A stretch of DNA of 56,067 bases from Acidobacteriota bacterium (GTDB lineage Bacteria > Acidobacteriota > Terriglobia > UBA7540), in NCBI GenBank assembly GCA_003165315.1, contig PLSX01000074.1, positions 846 through 56,912 of the forward strand, read 5' to 3'. The notes under the pieces are model-generated. The model was not told the DNA's origin and searched no databases. It was given only the letters and a program-made list of their open reading frames with translations. This document shows, piece by piece, positions 1 to 9,318 of this stretch. Every line of letters starts with the position of its first letter. Position 1 is the first letter of the stretch. The position numbers and the translations under genes are program-made.

Positions 1-1079
1 AGCCATCGTAATCGCGCTGTTTCCACAGCGCCAACGCCATGATGCGATGACCCTCCGGACCCTGCGGATCCTCCGCAATCATCTTCCCCGCCAAAGCCGC
101 GGCCCCTTGCACATCACCCCGGCGCAAAAGGCCATTGGCCAGTTGCTCGCGCGCCCCCGGAAAGTCCGGATTGACTTGCAGGACCTTCGCCAGCAGGTCC
201 GTTGCGCGCGCCGTCTCTCCGGCTTGATTGAGCAGCACCGCAAGCTCGTATTGGCTCTGCCAATCTTGGGAATTTAGAGTTACAGCCTTCTCCAGCAGCC
301 CGCGAGCCTCTGCATTCTTTCCCTCCCCGGTAAGAATCTGCGCCAGCGCGGCATAGGCGGGCCCCAGGTTCGGTGAAACCTGGATGGCGTGGCGCAGCGC
401 TTCTTCCGCCGGCTGCGTGCGGCGTTGGAACATGCGCATTTGGCCCAAGGCGAAATAGGCGCCGCCGTCCTGGGGGTCAAGCTTGGCCGCCGCCTCATAC
501 TCCGACGCCGCCTTCTCTTCTTCTCCGCTGGCGAAATAGGAGCGTCCCAGGGTGACGTGAGCCGCGGCGTTGCCGGGCGCGATGCGCACCGCTTCTTCCG
601 CCTGGGGAATCGCCTCGTGCGCCCGGTCGGAGTCAAGATAGAGAACCGCCAGGCTGATTCGCAACATGGGGTCCTTGGGGCTCAGGGCAAGGGCTTTCGA
701 AAATTCCGCGCCCGCGAGATTCTGATAGTCTGAGGAAGTCAGTCCTCCCTTTTTACCCGGAGGGGCGTTGGACGGCATGCTGAGCGCCCACGCCACCGAA
801 CCCAAGGTGTAGTGGGCGTCGGAATCATCGGGATTTAACTGCGTGGCGGTTTGCAATTCGCGCAAGGCGTCGGCCAGACGGCCTTCCTCCCGCAACGCCA
901 AACCCAAGCCGCGGTGCGCAGGCTCCACTTCCGGTTGCACTTCGATGGCTTGGCGGAAGGCCTTTTCTGCACCTCCGGCGTCGTGCTGACCCAGGAGATC
1001 GAACCCTTGCAGGATGAGGTCCGCCGCTTGTTTTGTAACCTCCCCGGGGGGCGCAGAAGCGGCGGGAGGCAGTTGGCAG
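1..1079 (-). CDS. TPR-repeat protein, partial (C-terminus beyond window start)
   Basis: The minus-strand frame is open from about 1079 to the window edge and encodes consecutive tetratricopeptide repeats. Typical helices read AFRQAIEVQPEVEPAHRGLG, AAHVTLGRSYFASGEEEKAA, GAYFALGQMRMFQRR and QYELAVLLNQAGETARATDL, with the usual Gly/Ala/Pro spacing of about 34 residues. Such proteins are protein-interaction scaffolds, often periplasmic in Acidobacteria; no catalytic domain is seen. The 5' end is unresolved: no convincing ATG or ribosome site precedes the first repeat, and the frame continues upstream into a degenerate short repeat (1075-1131) and then into DNA antisense to the neighbouring surface-protein gene. 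The N-terminus (signal peptide or other domain) therefore seems to be missing. The TPR identification is strong; the gene boundary is weak. Confidence 0.72.
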
Positions 1080-1131
1080 TAAGCAATAAGCTGAAGGCAG
1101 AAGGCAGTAAGCAGAAGGCAGAAGGCAGGGA
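1075..1131. repeat. degenerate short-period repeat at the junction of two truncated genes
   Basis: Variants of the words GAAGGCAG and TAAGCAG/TAAGC alternate over about 55 bp. The opposite strand reads as CTGCCTTCTGC-type words. The unit is neither a perfect microsatellite nor coding. It lies exactly where the TPR frame and the DUF7948/SBBP frame both lose their expected 5' ends. Confidence 0.7.
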
Positions 1132-1135
1132 CGGC

Positions 1136-4100
1136 CCCCGCATCGCCGAGGATGGCGACTTGATCGTGCCCGACGACGACGGCGAAGTCCGCTTCCACAA
1201 ACCTGTCGCATACCAGCAAGCGGCCAGTGAAATTGTCAACGCGAAACTAAAAACTCGCCGGTCGGAAAATCGACAATCGACAATCGTCAATGGAAAATTG
1301 GTGAACGGCCAGTTTACTCTCGACACCGACAACCGCGTCCACATAGCGCTTGGCCCTTACGACCACTCGAAGCCGCTGGTGATTGATCCCGCTTTGATCT
1401 ATTCCACTTATCTGGGTGGCAGCAATAGCGACATTGCCAGGGGCATCGCCGTGGATCCCTCGGGCAGCGTTTACGTGACTGGGGAAACGACCTCGCCCGA
1501 TTTCCCCACCGTTAACCCTTTGCAGGCAAGCTTGGTGGGCAGCCCTGACGCTTTCGTAACCAAGCTGAGCTGGAATGGGACTTCGCTCAGAATGGTCTAC
1601 TCGACGTATCTGGGCGGCGGCTATACAGGATCAGGCGCGAACGTCTCCTTCGCGAATGGCATCGCTGTGGATTCTTCCGGCGACGCTTACATTACCGGCC
1701 TCACGACGTCACCTAATTTTCCCACGGCCAACCCCATCCAGGACGGCCTGGCCGGGCTCGAGAACGCTTTCGTCGCCGAATTGAACTCCACCGGTTCGGA
1801 CCTTGTCTATTGCACGTACCTGGGTGGTAGCCTCATAGACAACGGCCAGGGCATCGCGGTGGACCCAGCCGGCAATGCCTATGTGACTGGGGCCACAGCG
1901 TCGACGGATTTCCCCACTGCTCATGCGTATCAGCCCGCCAACGGAAGCGCAACCGTGCCTTCTTCCAACGCCTTCGTGGCCAAACTGAACTGGAGCGGTT
2001 CCACACTCAGCCTGGTATATTCCACCTATCTGGGCGGCAGCAGTCGTGATTTTGGTCGAGGCATCGCCGTCGATTCTGCCGGGAACGCCTATGTTACGGG
2101 GTCAGCCTCATCGGCGGATTTTCCGACCACCCCAGGGGCCTTCCAGACGAGTCTGGCGGGTCCGCAAAACGCATTTGTCTCGAAGCTAAGTTGGAACGGA
2201 AATGTGCTGGGCTTGGCTTATTCCACCTTTCTGGGCGGAACGATCGCCGTCGCTAACGGCATTGCGGTGGATTCGTCAGGAAATGCCTATATCACCGGGC
2301 AGACATTGTCGCAGTTCCCCTTGGCCAACCCGCTCCCAGCCAGTTCACAGGATCTCTTCGCGGGCGGGGGATTCGTGAGCAAACTAAACCCAGCGGGTTC
2401 GGGTTTGGCCTATTCGACATACCTCGGAGCCATATATGTTGAACCCATCAGCTCCTCCGTCGGGACTAGCGTCGGGGCACCCCCCTCCGGCGGCGGCATC
2501 GCGGTGGATTCCTCGGGCAATGCGTACATCGCAGGTATTGCCGGTCCCGACAGAATTCAAGTCGAAAATCCGTTGCAGGCGAGTAGCGACAGTGTTGAGA
2601 ACGCATTCGTGGCTGAACTCAGCTGGAACGGTTCAGCCCTTGGGCTGGTCTACTGCACATATCTTGGCGGCAGCGGCTCAGATACCGGAGCTGCCATTGC
2701 CGTAGATTCCTCCGGCAACGCCTATGTGGCCGGACAGACCAGCTCAGCCGATTTCCCTACAGCTAACCCGTTGCAAGGGAGTCTGGCAGGCCTTGCGAAT
2801 GCGTTTGTGGCGAAAATCTCGCCTGCTTCCGGATCAGGAATTTCCCTGTCTACGAATACCGTCATATTCAGCAGTGAGCCGCTGGACTCGACAAGCTCCC
2901 TCCAGTCGGTGACGTTGACCAACAGCGGCACGGGAGCGGCGGCAATAACAGAGATAAACGTCAGTGGCGATTACGCGCTGGCCGCTACCAATACATCCTG
3001 CCCCTATAACGGGGGCTCGGTACCCTCGGCGAGTACGTGCACAATTGACCTCACCTTCACGCCTATAGCCTTAGGCAGGCGGAGCGGATCAGTTACGGTA
3101 AATGGCGGCTCCGGTGGCGGGCCGCAGAGCATCACTCTGATGGGAGTAGGTATTAGCGGCTATGCGGTGGCTCAGGTTACACCCAGCAGCCTGACATTCG
3201 GCAGCCAAAACCTGGGTACCACCAGCGCTCCTCAGCCGATCACCATAACCAACACAGGCGGCACCGTTCTCGTCGTCAGCGAGTGGGCCGGTAGTGACAA
3301 TGGGGGCGTCTTTCAGTTCACTAACTCCCTCGCGAGCACCAAATGTCTTTCGAGTGTCGCGGCCGGTGCCTCTTGCACTCTCGGCGTAACTTTTTCACCT
3401 ACTGTCGATGGCCTAAACACCGCCACGCTGACCTTTATTGACAATTCCGGCGGCGTCCTCGGCAGCACGCAATCCGTGAGCTTGGCGGGAACAGGAACCG
3501 GGACGGCGCCAGCACCACCGCCGCCAACCCCTGCCCCTCTGATTTCGTCCATTCTGGCGCAGGTCCAATTCCCCTCAGTTTTGGTGAAGTCTACCAGCAA
3601 TCCGCAGGCAGTTACGTTGCGCAACAGTGGGAATGCGGCCCTTATTGTCAGCAGCATCACTGCCAGCAACAACTTCACCGAAACCAATAATTGCGCTGGG
3701 GGCGTACCCCCCGGCGGATCGTGCGCCGCCAATGTTGCTTTCGCGCCTCTTGCGGGCGGCCTCTTGAGCGGGTCACTGACCGTTGTGGATAACAGCAACA
3801 ACCAGACGGGTAGTGTCCAGAGTGTGAGCCTGACCGGGTGGGGGGAGGATTTTACTCTTGCCACGGCTTCGGGTTCGTCACCTTCGGCAACGGCGGCGCC
3901 CGGACAGACGGCAACGTACGCTTTGAGCTTGGGCGACACGGGAGTGTTCAACAGTTCCGTGGCTCTTATCTGCGCCGGAGCGCCTGCGGAATCCACCTGC
4001 ACAGTTTCGCCGAACCCGGCGGGGCGCCGCAGTAACATCACCGTGAACGTCGCCACCACCGCACCCTCGGCAGTTGCGCCTTGGGCGATTCCACTTGTCT

Positions 4101-4396
4101 GGCCGCTTTGGCCTCTTTCTCAAATGGCACTGATGGTGGTTGTGCTGCTGGCGGGCGCCACTTGGGCAGTCTCGGGCTGGAAAGATTCAGGCAGTAGACG
4201 GCGGCTCACAACCATCTTGCCACTCGTGGCGGGGTTGTTACTGGTCCTTGTGATGGCCGCGTGCGGCGGCGGTGGCACTCGAATCTCCGACCCAGGAACA
4301 CCGGCAGGCCCTTATGTGCTGACGGTGACGGGCACCGCGGGTTCCGGTTCGACTGCCCTGAGCCACAACATTACACTAAATCTGGGGGTGAATTAG
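1136..4396 (+). CDS. SBBP beta-propeller / HYDIN-like Ig surface protein, 5'-truncated
   Basis: The product starts inside the C-terminal part of a DUF7948 domain (GDLIV, GEVRFHKPVAYQ, GPYDHSKPLVIDP). Seven SBBP propeller repeats of the form YSTYLGGS..GIAVDSSGNAYVTG..FPT follow. Then come three choice-of-anchor-D/HYDIN-like Ig domains (SVTLTNSGTGAAAI, ITITNTGGT, VTLRNSGNAAL) and a final Ig-like segment interrupted by two hydrophobic stretches, the second ending LVLVMAACGGGG. This suggests an extracellular or envelope-anchored protein of unknown ligand. The frame is open back to 851, but that part is antisense to the TPR gene and carries repeat DNA. The signal peptide and roughly the first 200 residues expected for this family are absent. 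No start with a ribosome site is seen; GTG 1166 is only a formal possibility. It may be a pseudogene or a rearrangement product. Confidence 0.75.
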   Translation, partial: PRIAEDGDLIVPDDDGEVRFHKPVAYQQAASEIVNAKLKTRRSENRQSTIVNGKLVNGQFTLDTDNRVHIALGPYDHSKPLVIDPALIYSTYLGGSNSDIARGIAVDPSGSVYVTGETTSPDFPTVNPLQASLVGSPDAFVTKLSWNGTSLRMVYSTYLGGGYTGSGANVSFANGIAVDSSGDAYITGLTTSPNFPTANPIQDGLAGLENAFVAELNSTGSDLVYCTYLGGSLIDNGQGIAVDPAGNAYVTGATASTDFPTAHAYQPANGSATVPSSNAFVAKLNWSGSTLSLVYSTYLGGSSRDFGRGIAVDSAGNAYVTGSASSADFPTTPGAFQTSLAGPQNAFVSKLSWNGNVLGLAYSTFLGGTIAVANGIAVDSSGNAYITGQTLSQFPLANPLPASSQDLFAGGGFVSKLNPAGSGLAYSTYLGAIYVEPISSSVGTSVGAPPSGGGIAVDSSGNAYIAGIAGPDRIQVENPLQASSDSVENAFVAELSWNGSALGLVYCTYLGGSGSDTGAAIAVDSSGNAYVAGQTSSADFPTANPLQGSLAGLANAFVAKISPASGSGISLSTNTVIFSSEPLDSTSSLQSVTLTNSGTGAAAITEINVSGDYALAATNTSCPYNGGSVPSASTCTIDLTFTPIALGRRSGSVTVNGGSGGGPQSITLMGVGISGYAVAQVTPSSLTFGSQNLGTTSAPQPITITNTGGTVLVVSEWAGSDNGGVFQFTNSLASTKCLSSVAAGASCTLGVTFSPTVDGLNTATLTFIDNSGGVLGSTQSVSLAGTGTGTAPAPPPPTPAPLISSILAQVQFPSVLVKSTSNPQAVTLRNSGNAALIVSSITASNNFTETNNCAGGVPPGGSCAANVAFAPLAGGLLSGSLTVVDNSNNQTGSVQSVSLTGWGEDFTLATASGSSPSATAAPGQTATYALSLGDTGVFNSSVALICAGAPAESTCTVSPNPAGRRSNITVNVATTAPSAVAPWAIPLVWPLWPLSQMALMVVVLLAGATWAVSGWKDSGSRRRLTTILPLVAGLLLVLVMAACGGGGTRISDPGTPAGPYVLTVTGTAGSGSTALSHNITLNLGVN
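1261..1300. repeat. degenerate repeat inside the DUF7948 coding region
   Basis: Words of the type ATCGACA / ATCGTCAA are repeated three times in frame, giving the residues ENRQSTIVNGKLVNG. They fall in the loop where DUF7948 proteins normally have a short G.Y.L strand pair. The insertion keeps the reading frame. It resembles the intergenic degenerate repeats elsewhere in the window. Confidence 0.5.
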
Positions 4397-4724
4397 GGAT
4401 CAAGCGGCGTAGCGTAAAGCGATCTTTCTCGGAAAAAAATAACTCCTCGCTACGCCTGATTCAATTCCGGGCAGGGGGAATGTACCGCAAAGTCATTCGG
4501 CTCGGAGCCGAATCTACCTTTCATCCACGCAACCTGCTTTCAGACTTGGTCATCCAGACTGTCATCCCGACTTGCCGAAAATTAACGATCCTGTTATTTT
4601 AATCGTGCATTAGGCTCATATCATTCTTATCGCGAAGCGGAACGGTTTGGTTTGTCTGGGCCGTCGCAAGGCTTCCGGGTGGGGTCTTGTTCAGCTTCGC
4701 TCACTACAAAGGGGAATAATAACG
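4397..4724. other. intergenic region with hairpins and a possible promoter
   Basis: There is no gene here. A 9-bp inverted repeat (GGCGTAGCG / CGCTACGCC, about 4405-4458) follows the surface-protein stop and could act as a terminator or REP-like element. A second palindrome (ATTCGGCTC / GAGCCGAAT, 4495-4513) follows. A weak sigma70-like pair TTGCCG-17 nt-TATTTT at 4572-4600 could drive the homospermidine synthase gene. Confidence 0.4.
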
Positions 4725-6191
4725 ATGGCTGCGTTTTCAAATCGAGTTGTGTTTGTAGGCTTTGGTGCAGTGGCACGATGTACCATGCCCATCCTGATCG
4801 ATCACCTCCACATTGATCCCAAGCGCATTACGGTGATTGACTTCGACCAGGTGGACGAAGCCCTGAAGCCCTGGATCGCGCAGGGCGTGACCTTCATCAA
4901 GGATCGCGTGGCGCCGGAGAACATGGGAAGCCTGCTGGGGCAGCACCTTGCCGCCGGCGATTTATTAATCGACCTGGCCTGGAATATCGACGCCTGCGAA
5001 ATCGTGCAGTGGTGCCATGACCGGGGCGTCCTCTATATCAACACTTCGGTAGAACTCTGGGATCCCTATGCTGGAGCCGCCAACAAACACCCGACGGAGC
5101 GCACGCTTTACTGGCGCCATATGAACCTGCGCCGCATGATCGCCAAGTGGAGCGAGCCGGGGCCGACGGCGGTGATCGAGCACGGAGCGAATCCCGGCCT
5201 GATCAGCCATTTCACCAAGCAAGCGCTGCTGGACATCGCGGAAAGAGCGCTGGCGGAAAAGAAATTCAGCGGGGCTGAGGCGGAGGAGATCGCCCACCAC
5301 GCCAAAGCGGGGAGCTTTAACCTTCTGGCCCGCCAACTCGGCGTGAAGGTGATTCATTGCAGCGAGCGCGACACGCAGATCACCGACCAGCCCAAACAGG
5401 TGGATGAGTTTGTCAACACATGGAGCGTTGAAGGTTTCCGGGAAGAAGGAACCACCACGGCGGAAATGGGCTGGGGCACGCATGAAAAGGAATTGCCCGC
5501 CTACGCCTACGAGCATCCGGACGGCCCCAAGAGCCAGATCTGCCTGGCGAGGATGGGCATTAACACCTATGTGGCCAGTTGGGTGCCGCCGACCCACAAC
5601 ATCATCGGCATGATCGTGCGCCATGGCGAAGCTTTCACCATTACCGAGAAACTGACCGTTTGGGAAAACGGCAAAGCGGTATATCGCCCCACGGTCCACT
5701 ACGCTTATTGCCCTTGCGACACGGCAATCGCCTCGCTCCATGAGCTGCGCGGCTACGATTACAAGCTGCAACCGAACATCCGCATCATGACCGACGAAAT
5801 TACCAGCGGCGCCGACATTCTGGGCGCGCTGGTGATGGGGCATCCCTACCAGTCGTGGTGGACAGGCTCCGACCTCAGCATCGAGGAATCGCGCCGCATG
5901 GTGCCGCACCAGAACGCCACCACCATGCAGGTGGCCGTCTCGGTTGTCGCTGCGTGCATGTGGATGGTCGACAACCCGAAGCGGGGACTTTGCGTGCCTG
6001 ACGACCTGCCCCATGATTTCGTGCTGGGCATCAGCAAGCCCTACCTGGGCAAGTGGGTTTCCGTGGCATCGGATTGGACTCCGCTCAAACACTACTCCAA
6101 CGCCTTCCACGGATACAACAAACCCCAGCTTGATACCTCCGACCCGTGGCAGTTCAAGAATTTCTTGATTACGGAAGGCGATGGCATTTGA
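4725..6191 (+). CDS. hss: homospermidine synthase
   Basis: The 488-residue protein matches bacterial NAD-dependent homospermidine synthase, which makes sym-homospermidine from two putrescines, or from putrescine and spermidine, in the cytosol. An N-terminal Rossmann motif reads VVFVGFGAVAR (residues 8-18), followed by the acidic strand end VIDFD. The conserved blocks IDLAWNIDACEIVQWC, VIEHGANPGLISHFTKQAL and NATTMQVAVSVVAA are recognisable. Length fits the family (about 470-490). ATG 4725 is preferred over upstream starts because AAAGGGG lies about 10 bases before it and the Rossmann strand begins directly after. The ornithine decarboxylase gene follows 88 bp downstream on the same strand and would supply putrescine, which supports a two-gene polyamine operon. 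Confidence 0.9.
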   Translation: MAAFSNRVVFVGFGAVARCTMPILIDHLHIDPKRITVIDFDQVDEALKPWIAQGVTFIKDRVAPENMGSLLGQHLAAGDLLIDLAWNIDACEIVQWCHDRGVLYINTSVELWDPYAGAANKHPTERTLYWRHMNLRRMIAKWSEPGPTAVIEHGANPGLISHFTKQALLDIAERALAEKKFSGAEAEEIAHHAKAGSFNLLARQLGVKVIHCSERDTQITDQPKQVDEFVNTWSVEGFREEGTTTAEMGWGTHEKELPAYAYEHPDGPKSQICLARMGINTYVASWVPPTHNIIGMIVRHGEAFTITEKLTVWENGKAVYRPTVHYAYCPCDTAIASLHELRGYDYKLQPNIRIMTDEITSGADILGALVMGHPYQSWWTGSDLSIEESRRMVPHQNATTMQVAVSVVAACMWMVDNPKRGLCVPDDLPHDFVLGISKPYLGKWVSVASDWTPLKHYSNAFHGYNKPQLDTSDPWQFKNFLITEGDGI

Positions 6192-6279
6192 ATTTGAGCG
6201 CATGGGGACCGGAAATTGCAGAGCTGCCCTGATGCGTCCTGCGCCCGTAACGCTCGAATCTGACTCGAAACCATAAACT

Positions 6280-7413
6280 ATGGACCAAAAGAAGCTGGTT
6301 CAACTGGCCAGAAAACACGGCACGCCGCTTGTGGTTGTAGACCATAAGGTGCTGCGGGAGAATTACAAGCAGTTCCGCAAGTACCTGCCGCGCGTACAGG
6401 TGTACTACGCGGTCAAGGCCAACAGCGACCCTGCGATCGTCCGAACGTTCTACGAGGCGGGAGCCAGTTTCGACGTCGCCAGCATGGCCGAGTTCCTGAC
6501 CGTTCACGAAATGATCAAGGATCTTCCGGCGAAGGACCGGCAGGACTTCATCTGGGACCGCATCATTTACGCCAATCCCATCAAAGCGATTGAAACGCTT
6601 GAGCAGTTGGATCCCTATAAGCCCCTGGTCACCTACGACAACTATGAGGAGGTCATCAAGATCGCCCGCCATGCGCCGCATTCAGGCCTGGCGCTGCGCT
6701 TGCGTGTCCCCAACACCGGTTCGATGGTGGAGCTGTCAAGCAAGTTCGGCGCCTTACCCGGCGAGGCCGTGGACCTGATTTCCTTCGCTCAAAACAATAA
6801 ACTTGTGGTTGAGGGGCTGAGCTTTCATGTCGGCAGCCAGTGCACGAACCCCGGGAACTACAGCCAGGCCCTGCACCTGGCGGCGAGTATTTTCGCCGAG
6901 GCCAAAACGCGGGGCTTCGATCTCAAGCTCCTCGACATTGGTGGTGGTTTTCCCGCCCACTACGACGACGCCATCCCGCCCTTCAGGAGACTTGCCAAGA
7001 CGATCACCACCGAGCTCGACCGGCTATTCCCCGAACCGATCGAAATCCTTGCGGAGCCCGGGCGCTTCCTGGTGGCCACTGCCGCCACCGCCGTCGCCCA
7101 GATCATCGGCAAAGCCGTTCGCGACGGCAAACTTTGTTACTATATCAATGACGGCGTTTATCACACTTATAGCGGCCAGATCTTCGACCATTGCCAGTAT
7201 CGCCTGAGAAGTTTCAAGAAAGGGCCCACCCAGATCTGCTCCGTCTTCGGCCCCACGTGCGACGCCCTCGACACCATCACCCTGGCGGCGCAGCTCCCGG
7301 ATTTGGACATGGGCGATCTGCTTTACGCCGAGAACATCGGCGCCTATTCTGCCGCCAGCAGCACCTCATTCAACGGCTTCCCACCAGCCAAGGTTGTGCA
7401 CTTGAACCAGTAA
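6280..7413 (+). CDS. ornithine decarboxylase, PLP fold type III
   Basis: This 377-residue alanine-racemase-fold decarboxylase has YAVKANSDP carrying the PLP lysine (Lys46), a FHVGSQC motif near residue 183, LDIGGGFP near 220, EPGRFLVATA near 262, and the C-terminal ...GPTCDALD loop with the catalytic Cys. The GPTCD form is typical of ornithine (or lysine/ornithine) decarboxylases; diaminopimelate decarboxylases have GPxCES instead. It should convert ornithine to putrescine, the substrate of the upstream homospermidine synthase. Carboxynorspermidine decarboxylase is a less likely alternative. A module of inverted repeats, possibly a bidirectional terminator, separates it from the convergent argA-like gene. 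Confidence 0.85.
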   Translation: MDQKKLVQLARKHGTPLVVVDHKVLRENYKQFRKYLPRVQVYYAVKANSDPAIVRTFYEAGASFDVASMAEFLTVHEMIKDLPAKDRQDFIWDRIIYANPIKAIETLEQLDPYKPLVTYDNYEEVIKIARHAPHSGLALRLRVPNTGSMVELSSKFGALPGEAVDLISFAQNNKLVVEGLSFHVGSQCTNPGNYSQALHLAASIFAEAKTRGFDLKLLDIGGGFPAHYDDAIPPFRRLAKTITTELDRLFPEPIEILAEPGRFLVATAATAVAQIIGKAVRDGKLCYYINDGVYHTYSGQIFDHCQYRLRSFKKGPTQICSVFGPTCDALDTITLAAQLPDLDMGDLLYAENIGAYSAASSTSFNGFPPAKVVHLNQ

Positions 7414-7550
7414 TGCCGGGGAGGCGGGCAATCATGGACAGATTGACATTAATGTTTGCGCATCCGTTTGTAGCGGCGGACTGCGACCGGGGCTGCCCTA
7501 ATTACCATACCGCCTCTTCGCTGCAAGCCCGCAAAGCGGGTGGCATCATG

Positions 7551-7712
7551 TAGCCCACGGCGAGCCAGCCGTGGGTAAGCGCCCCCCGGAAAGTCGTCCT
7601 TCAGCCCCTTAAGGGGCGTCATCAGGTCAAATTCCCCCCGGATGTCACGCCTGCGGGGCTCAAGTGTTTCTTCGTCCTGACCGCCTTCCCACGGCTGGCT
7701 CGCCGTGGGCTA
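7551..7712. repeat. MITE-like module with 25-bp perfect terminal inverted repeats
   Basis: The arms 7551-7575 and 7688-7712 are perfect inverted repeats of 25 bp, starting TAGCCCACGGCG and ending CGCCGTGGGCTA. Each arm is itself palindromic (CCCACGGC...GCCGTGGG). The roughly 110-bp interior holds further small palindromes such as AGCCCCTTAAGGGGCGT. The module fills the 330-bp gap between the convergent ornithine decarboxylase and argA genes. It could terminate both transcripts, or be a non-autonomous mobile module. No coding sequence is seen in the gap. Confidence 0.7.
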
Positions 7713-7743
7713 AAAGACACCGCCACTCCGTGGCTGAACGCTC

Positions 7744-9033
7744 TTATCCGGAAACCTTCAGCTTTTTCACCAGAATTTTCGAATTCCGTCCGCTCAAGTC
7801 GTACCTTTCCCGGCGCTCTGGCGGAAGATCATCAATTGCGCCTTCGGCAAAGCCACCCTTCGACTGGAAGTAAGTGAACGCCTGCGTCGAGAGCGTGATC
7901 AATTCCGACAGGCCGGTTTCAAGAGCCTTGGTTTCGACGAATTGAATTAATCTCCGGCCGATCCCCTGGTTTTCGTCCGAGGGATTGACGTAGAGGCTGG
8001 CCAGTTCGCCCTTCTGTTGCGCGGGATAAATATGCAGCGCCACGCACGCCACCGGGTTCTTATCGATTTCAAAGATGTAATAATCTGCCAGGTTCTTTTC
8101 AATGTCGGCACGGGTCCGCCGGACGAGCTCGCCCGCTTCCACGGCCTTCCGGGTCAACATCTGGATCGCCCGGATATCTTTCTTCCTGGCGGGGCGGATA
8201 TGTTCGTATTCATTAGCGTAGATCAGTGTGCCGATCCCCTCATTGGCAAACACTTCGGCGAGCAGCCCTTCCTCCTCGCGGCCGTTGATGATGTGAACGC
8301 GCTGCACACCCACGGCGCACGCGGCAGCGGCGTGTTGAGCCTTGGACAACATTTCCCCCGCAAATCCTCCGCCCGCGGTCTGGATGAGTTTCTGCAAGTC
8401 TCCCACCTGCATCTGGCGAATAATCTCCCCGTTGTGGAGCAGCCCTTCCTGCGCGGTAATGAAGATCAGCTTAATCGCTTTCAAGGCATCAGCCACCGCG
8501 AGGGCAGTGTTGTCAGAGTTTGTCCGGTACGTCTTGCCGTCGCCATCAAAGCCCAGGGGGGGCACGACAGGAACAATGCCCTGGTTCAGCAAGGTTTGAA
8601 GGAGCTCCGTGTCAACGCGCTCCACCTTTCCGGTAAACAGGTGGTCCACGCCCTGAATGATCCCCAGGGGATGGGCAATAATGGCGTTCGGGCAGGCCCC
8701 GCGCAGATCGTTGGCTGATAGGCCTTCAAGGATCTCGTGGGTGAGACGGTTTGCTGCGTCCATGGCCAACTGCAAGGTCAGCTCATCGGTCACGCCGGCG
8801 CCATCGAGGTTGGAGGCGTCCACTCCCTGCTTCTCGGCAAGTGCCTTGATCTGCGCCGCCGCCCCGTGTACCAGCACCACACGAATGTTCAACGAACGCA
8901 GCACGGCAACGTCCAGAAGGATGTTGACGAAGTTCTCATCCGTGACAATGACCCCATCCACGGCAATGATGAATGTCTTTTCCCGGAATTGGGGAATGTA
9001 TTGAAGAATCCCACGCAGATCTGTCAGCTTCAC
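7744..9033 (-). CDS. argA: amino-acid N-acetyltransferase (N-acetylglutamate synthase)
   Basis: This 430-residue fusion has an N-terminal amino-acid-kinase domain (VVLVHGAAAQI, GLSANDLRG, VPVVPPLGFDGDGKTYRTNSD) and a C-terminal GNAT domain (VACVALHIYPAQQKGELASLYV, NQGIGRRLIQFVE). That order and length are those of ArgA, which acetylates glutamate in the first step of arginine synthesis in the cytosol. GTG 9033 (VKLTDLRGILQYI) is chosen because family members begin there and AGGGTG lies upstream; the frame remains open to 9174 but the extra residues are not family-like. Its place among polyamine genes links arginine/ornithine supply to the two decarboxylases. Confidence 0.88.
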   Translation of the reverse strand: MKLTDLRGILQYIPQFREKTFIIAVDGVIVTDENFVNILLDVAVLRSLNIRVVLVHGAAAQIKALAEKQGVDASNLDGAGVTDELTLQLAMDAANRLTHEILEGLSANDLRGACPNAIIAHPLGIIQGVDHLFTGKVERVDTELLQTLLNQGIVPVVPPLGFDGDGKTYRTNSDNTALAVADALKAIKLIFITAQEGLLHNGEIIRQMQVGDLQKLIQTAGGGFAGEMLSKAQHAAAACAVGVQRVHIINGREEEGLLAEVFANEGIGTLIYANEYEHIRPARKKDIRAIQMLTRKAVEAGELVRRTRADIEKNLADYYIFEIDKNPVACVALHIYPAQQKGELASLYVNPSDENQGIGRRLIQFVETKALETGLSELITLSTQAFTYFQSKGGFAEGAIDDLPPERRERYDLSGRNSKILVKKLKVSG

Positions 9034-9181
9034 GTTAGCACCCTGTCTTTTGTCTTGTGGCCAGCAGCCAAGTTTGAAATTGGAGCAATTCCACTTTACA
9101 CCAAAACAGTGCTTCCCCGAGTACGCCGGCCAAGATGTAACAAACTTGTAACAACCCGCGGAGATAGCGCCCAAATACCCG

Positions 9182-9211
9182 TTGACACGTTTCTGAAATC
9201 CTTGCTACGGT
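9182..9211 (+). promoter_or_regulatory. sigma70-like promoter for pyruvoyl arginine decarboxylase
   Basis: TTGACA (9182-9187) is followed after 18 bases by TACGGT (9206-9211), which would start transcription about 100 bases before the decarboxylase ATG. The -35 is perfect and the -10 moderate. It lies in the divergent argA/decarboxylase intergenic region. Confidence 0.45.
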
Positions 9212-9318
9212 AAAAGTCTCCCGAAAGAGAGTGTAATTTTCCCTTCCTGGGCCTCGATTACTTCGCTTTAGAAGGCACGCACAGAGTCCATCATGTCCAG
9301 GAGAAGGCAGGCATCGTA

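Noticed and set aside
3313-4059. Minus-strand frame of 248 codons opposite the Ig domains
   Set aside because: It mirrors the codon bias of the plus-strand gene; no ribosome site or motif.
4965-6203. Long minus-strand open frame (412 codons) opposite homospermidine synthase
   Set aside because: It is an antisense shadow of a well-supported gene and has no recognisable domain.
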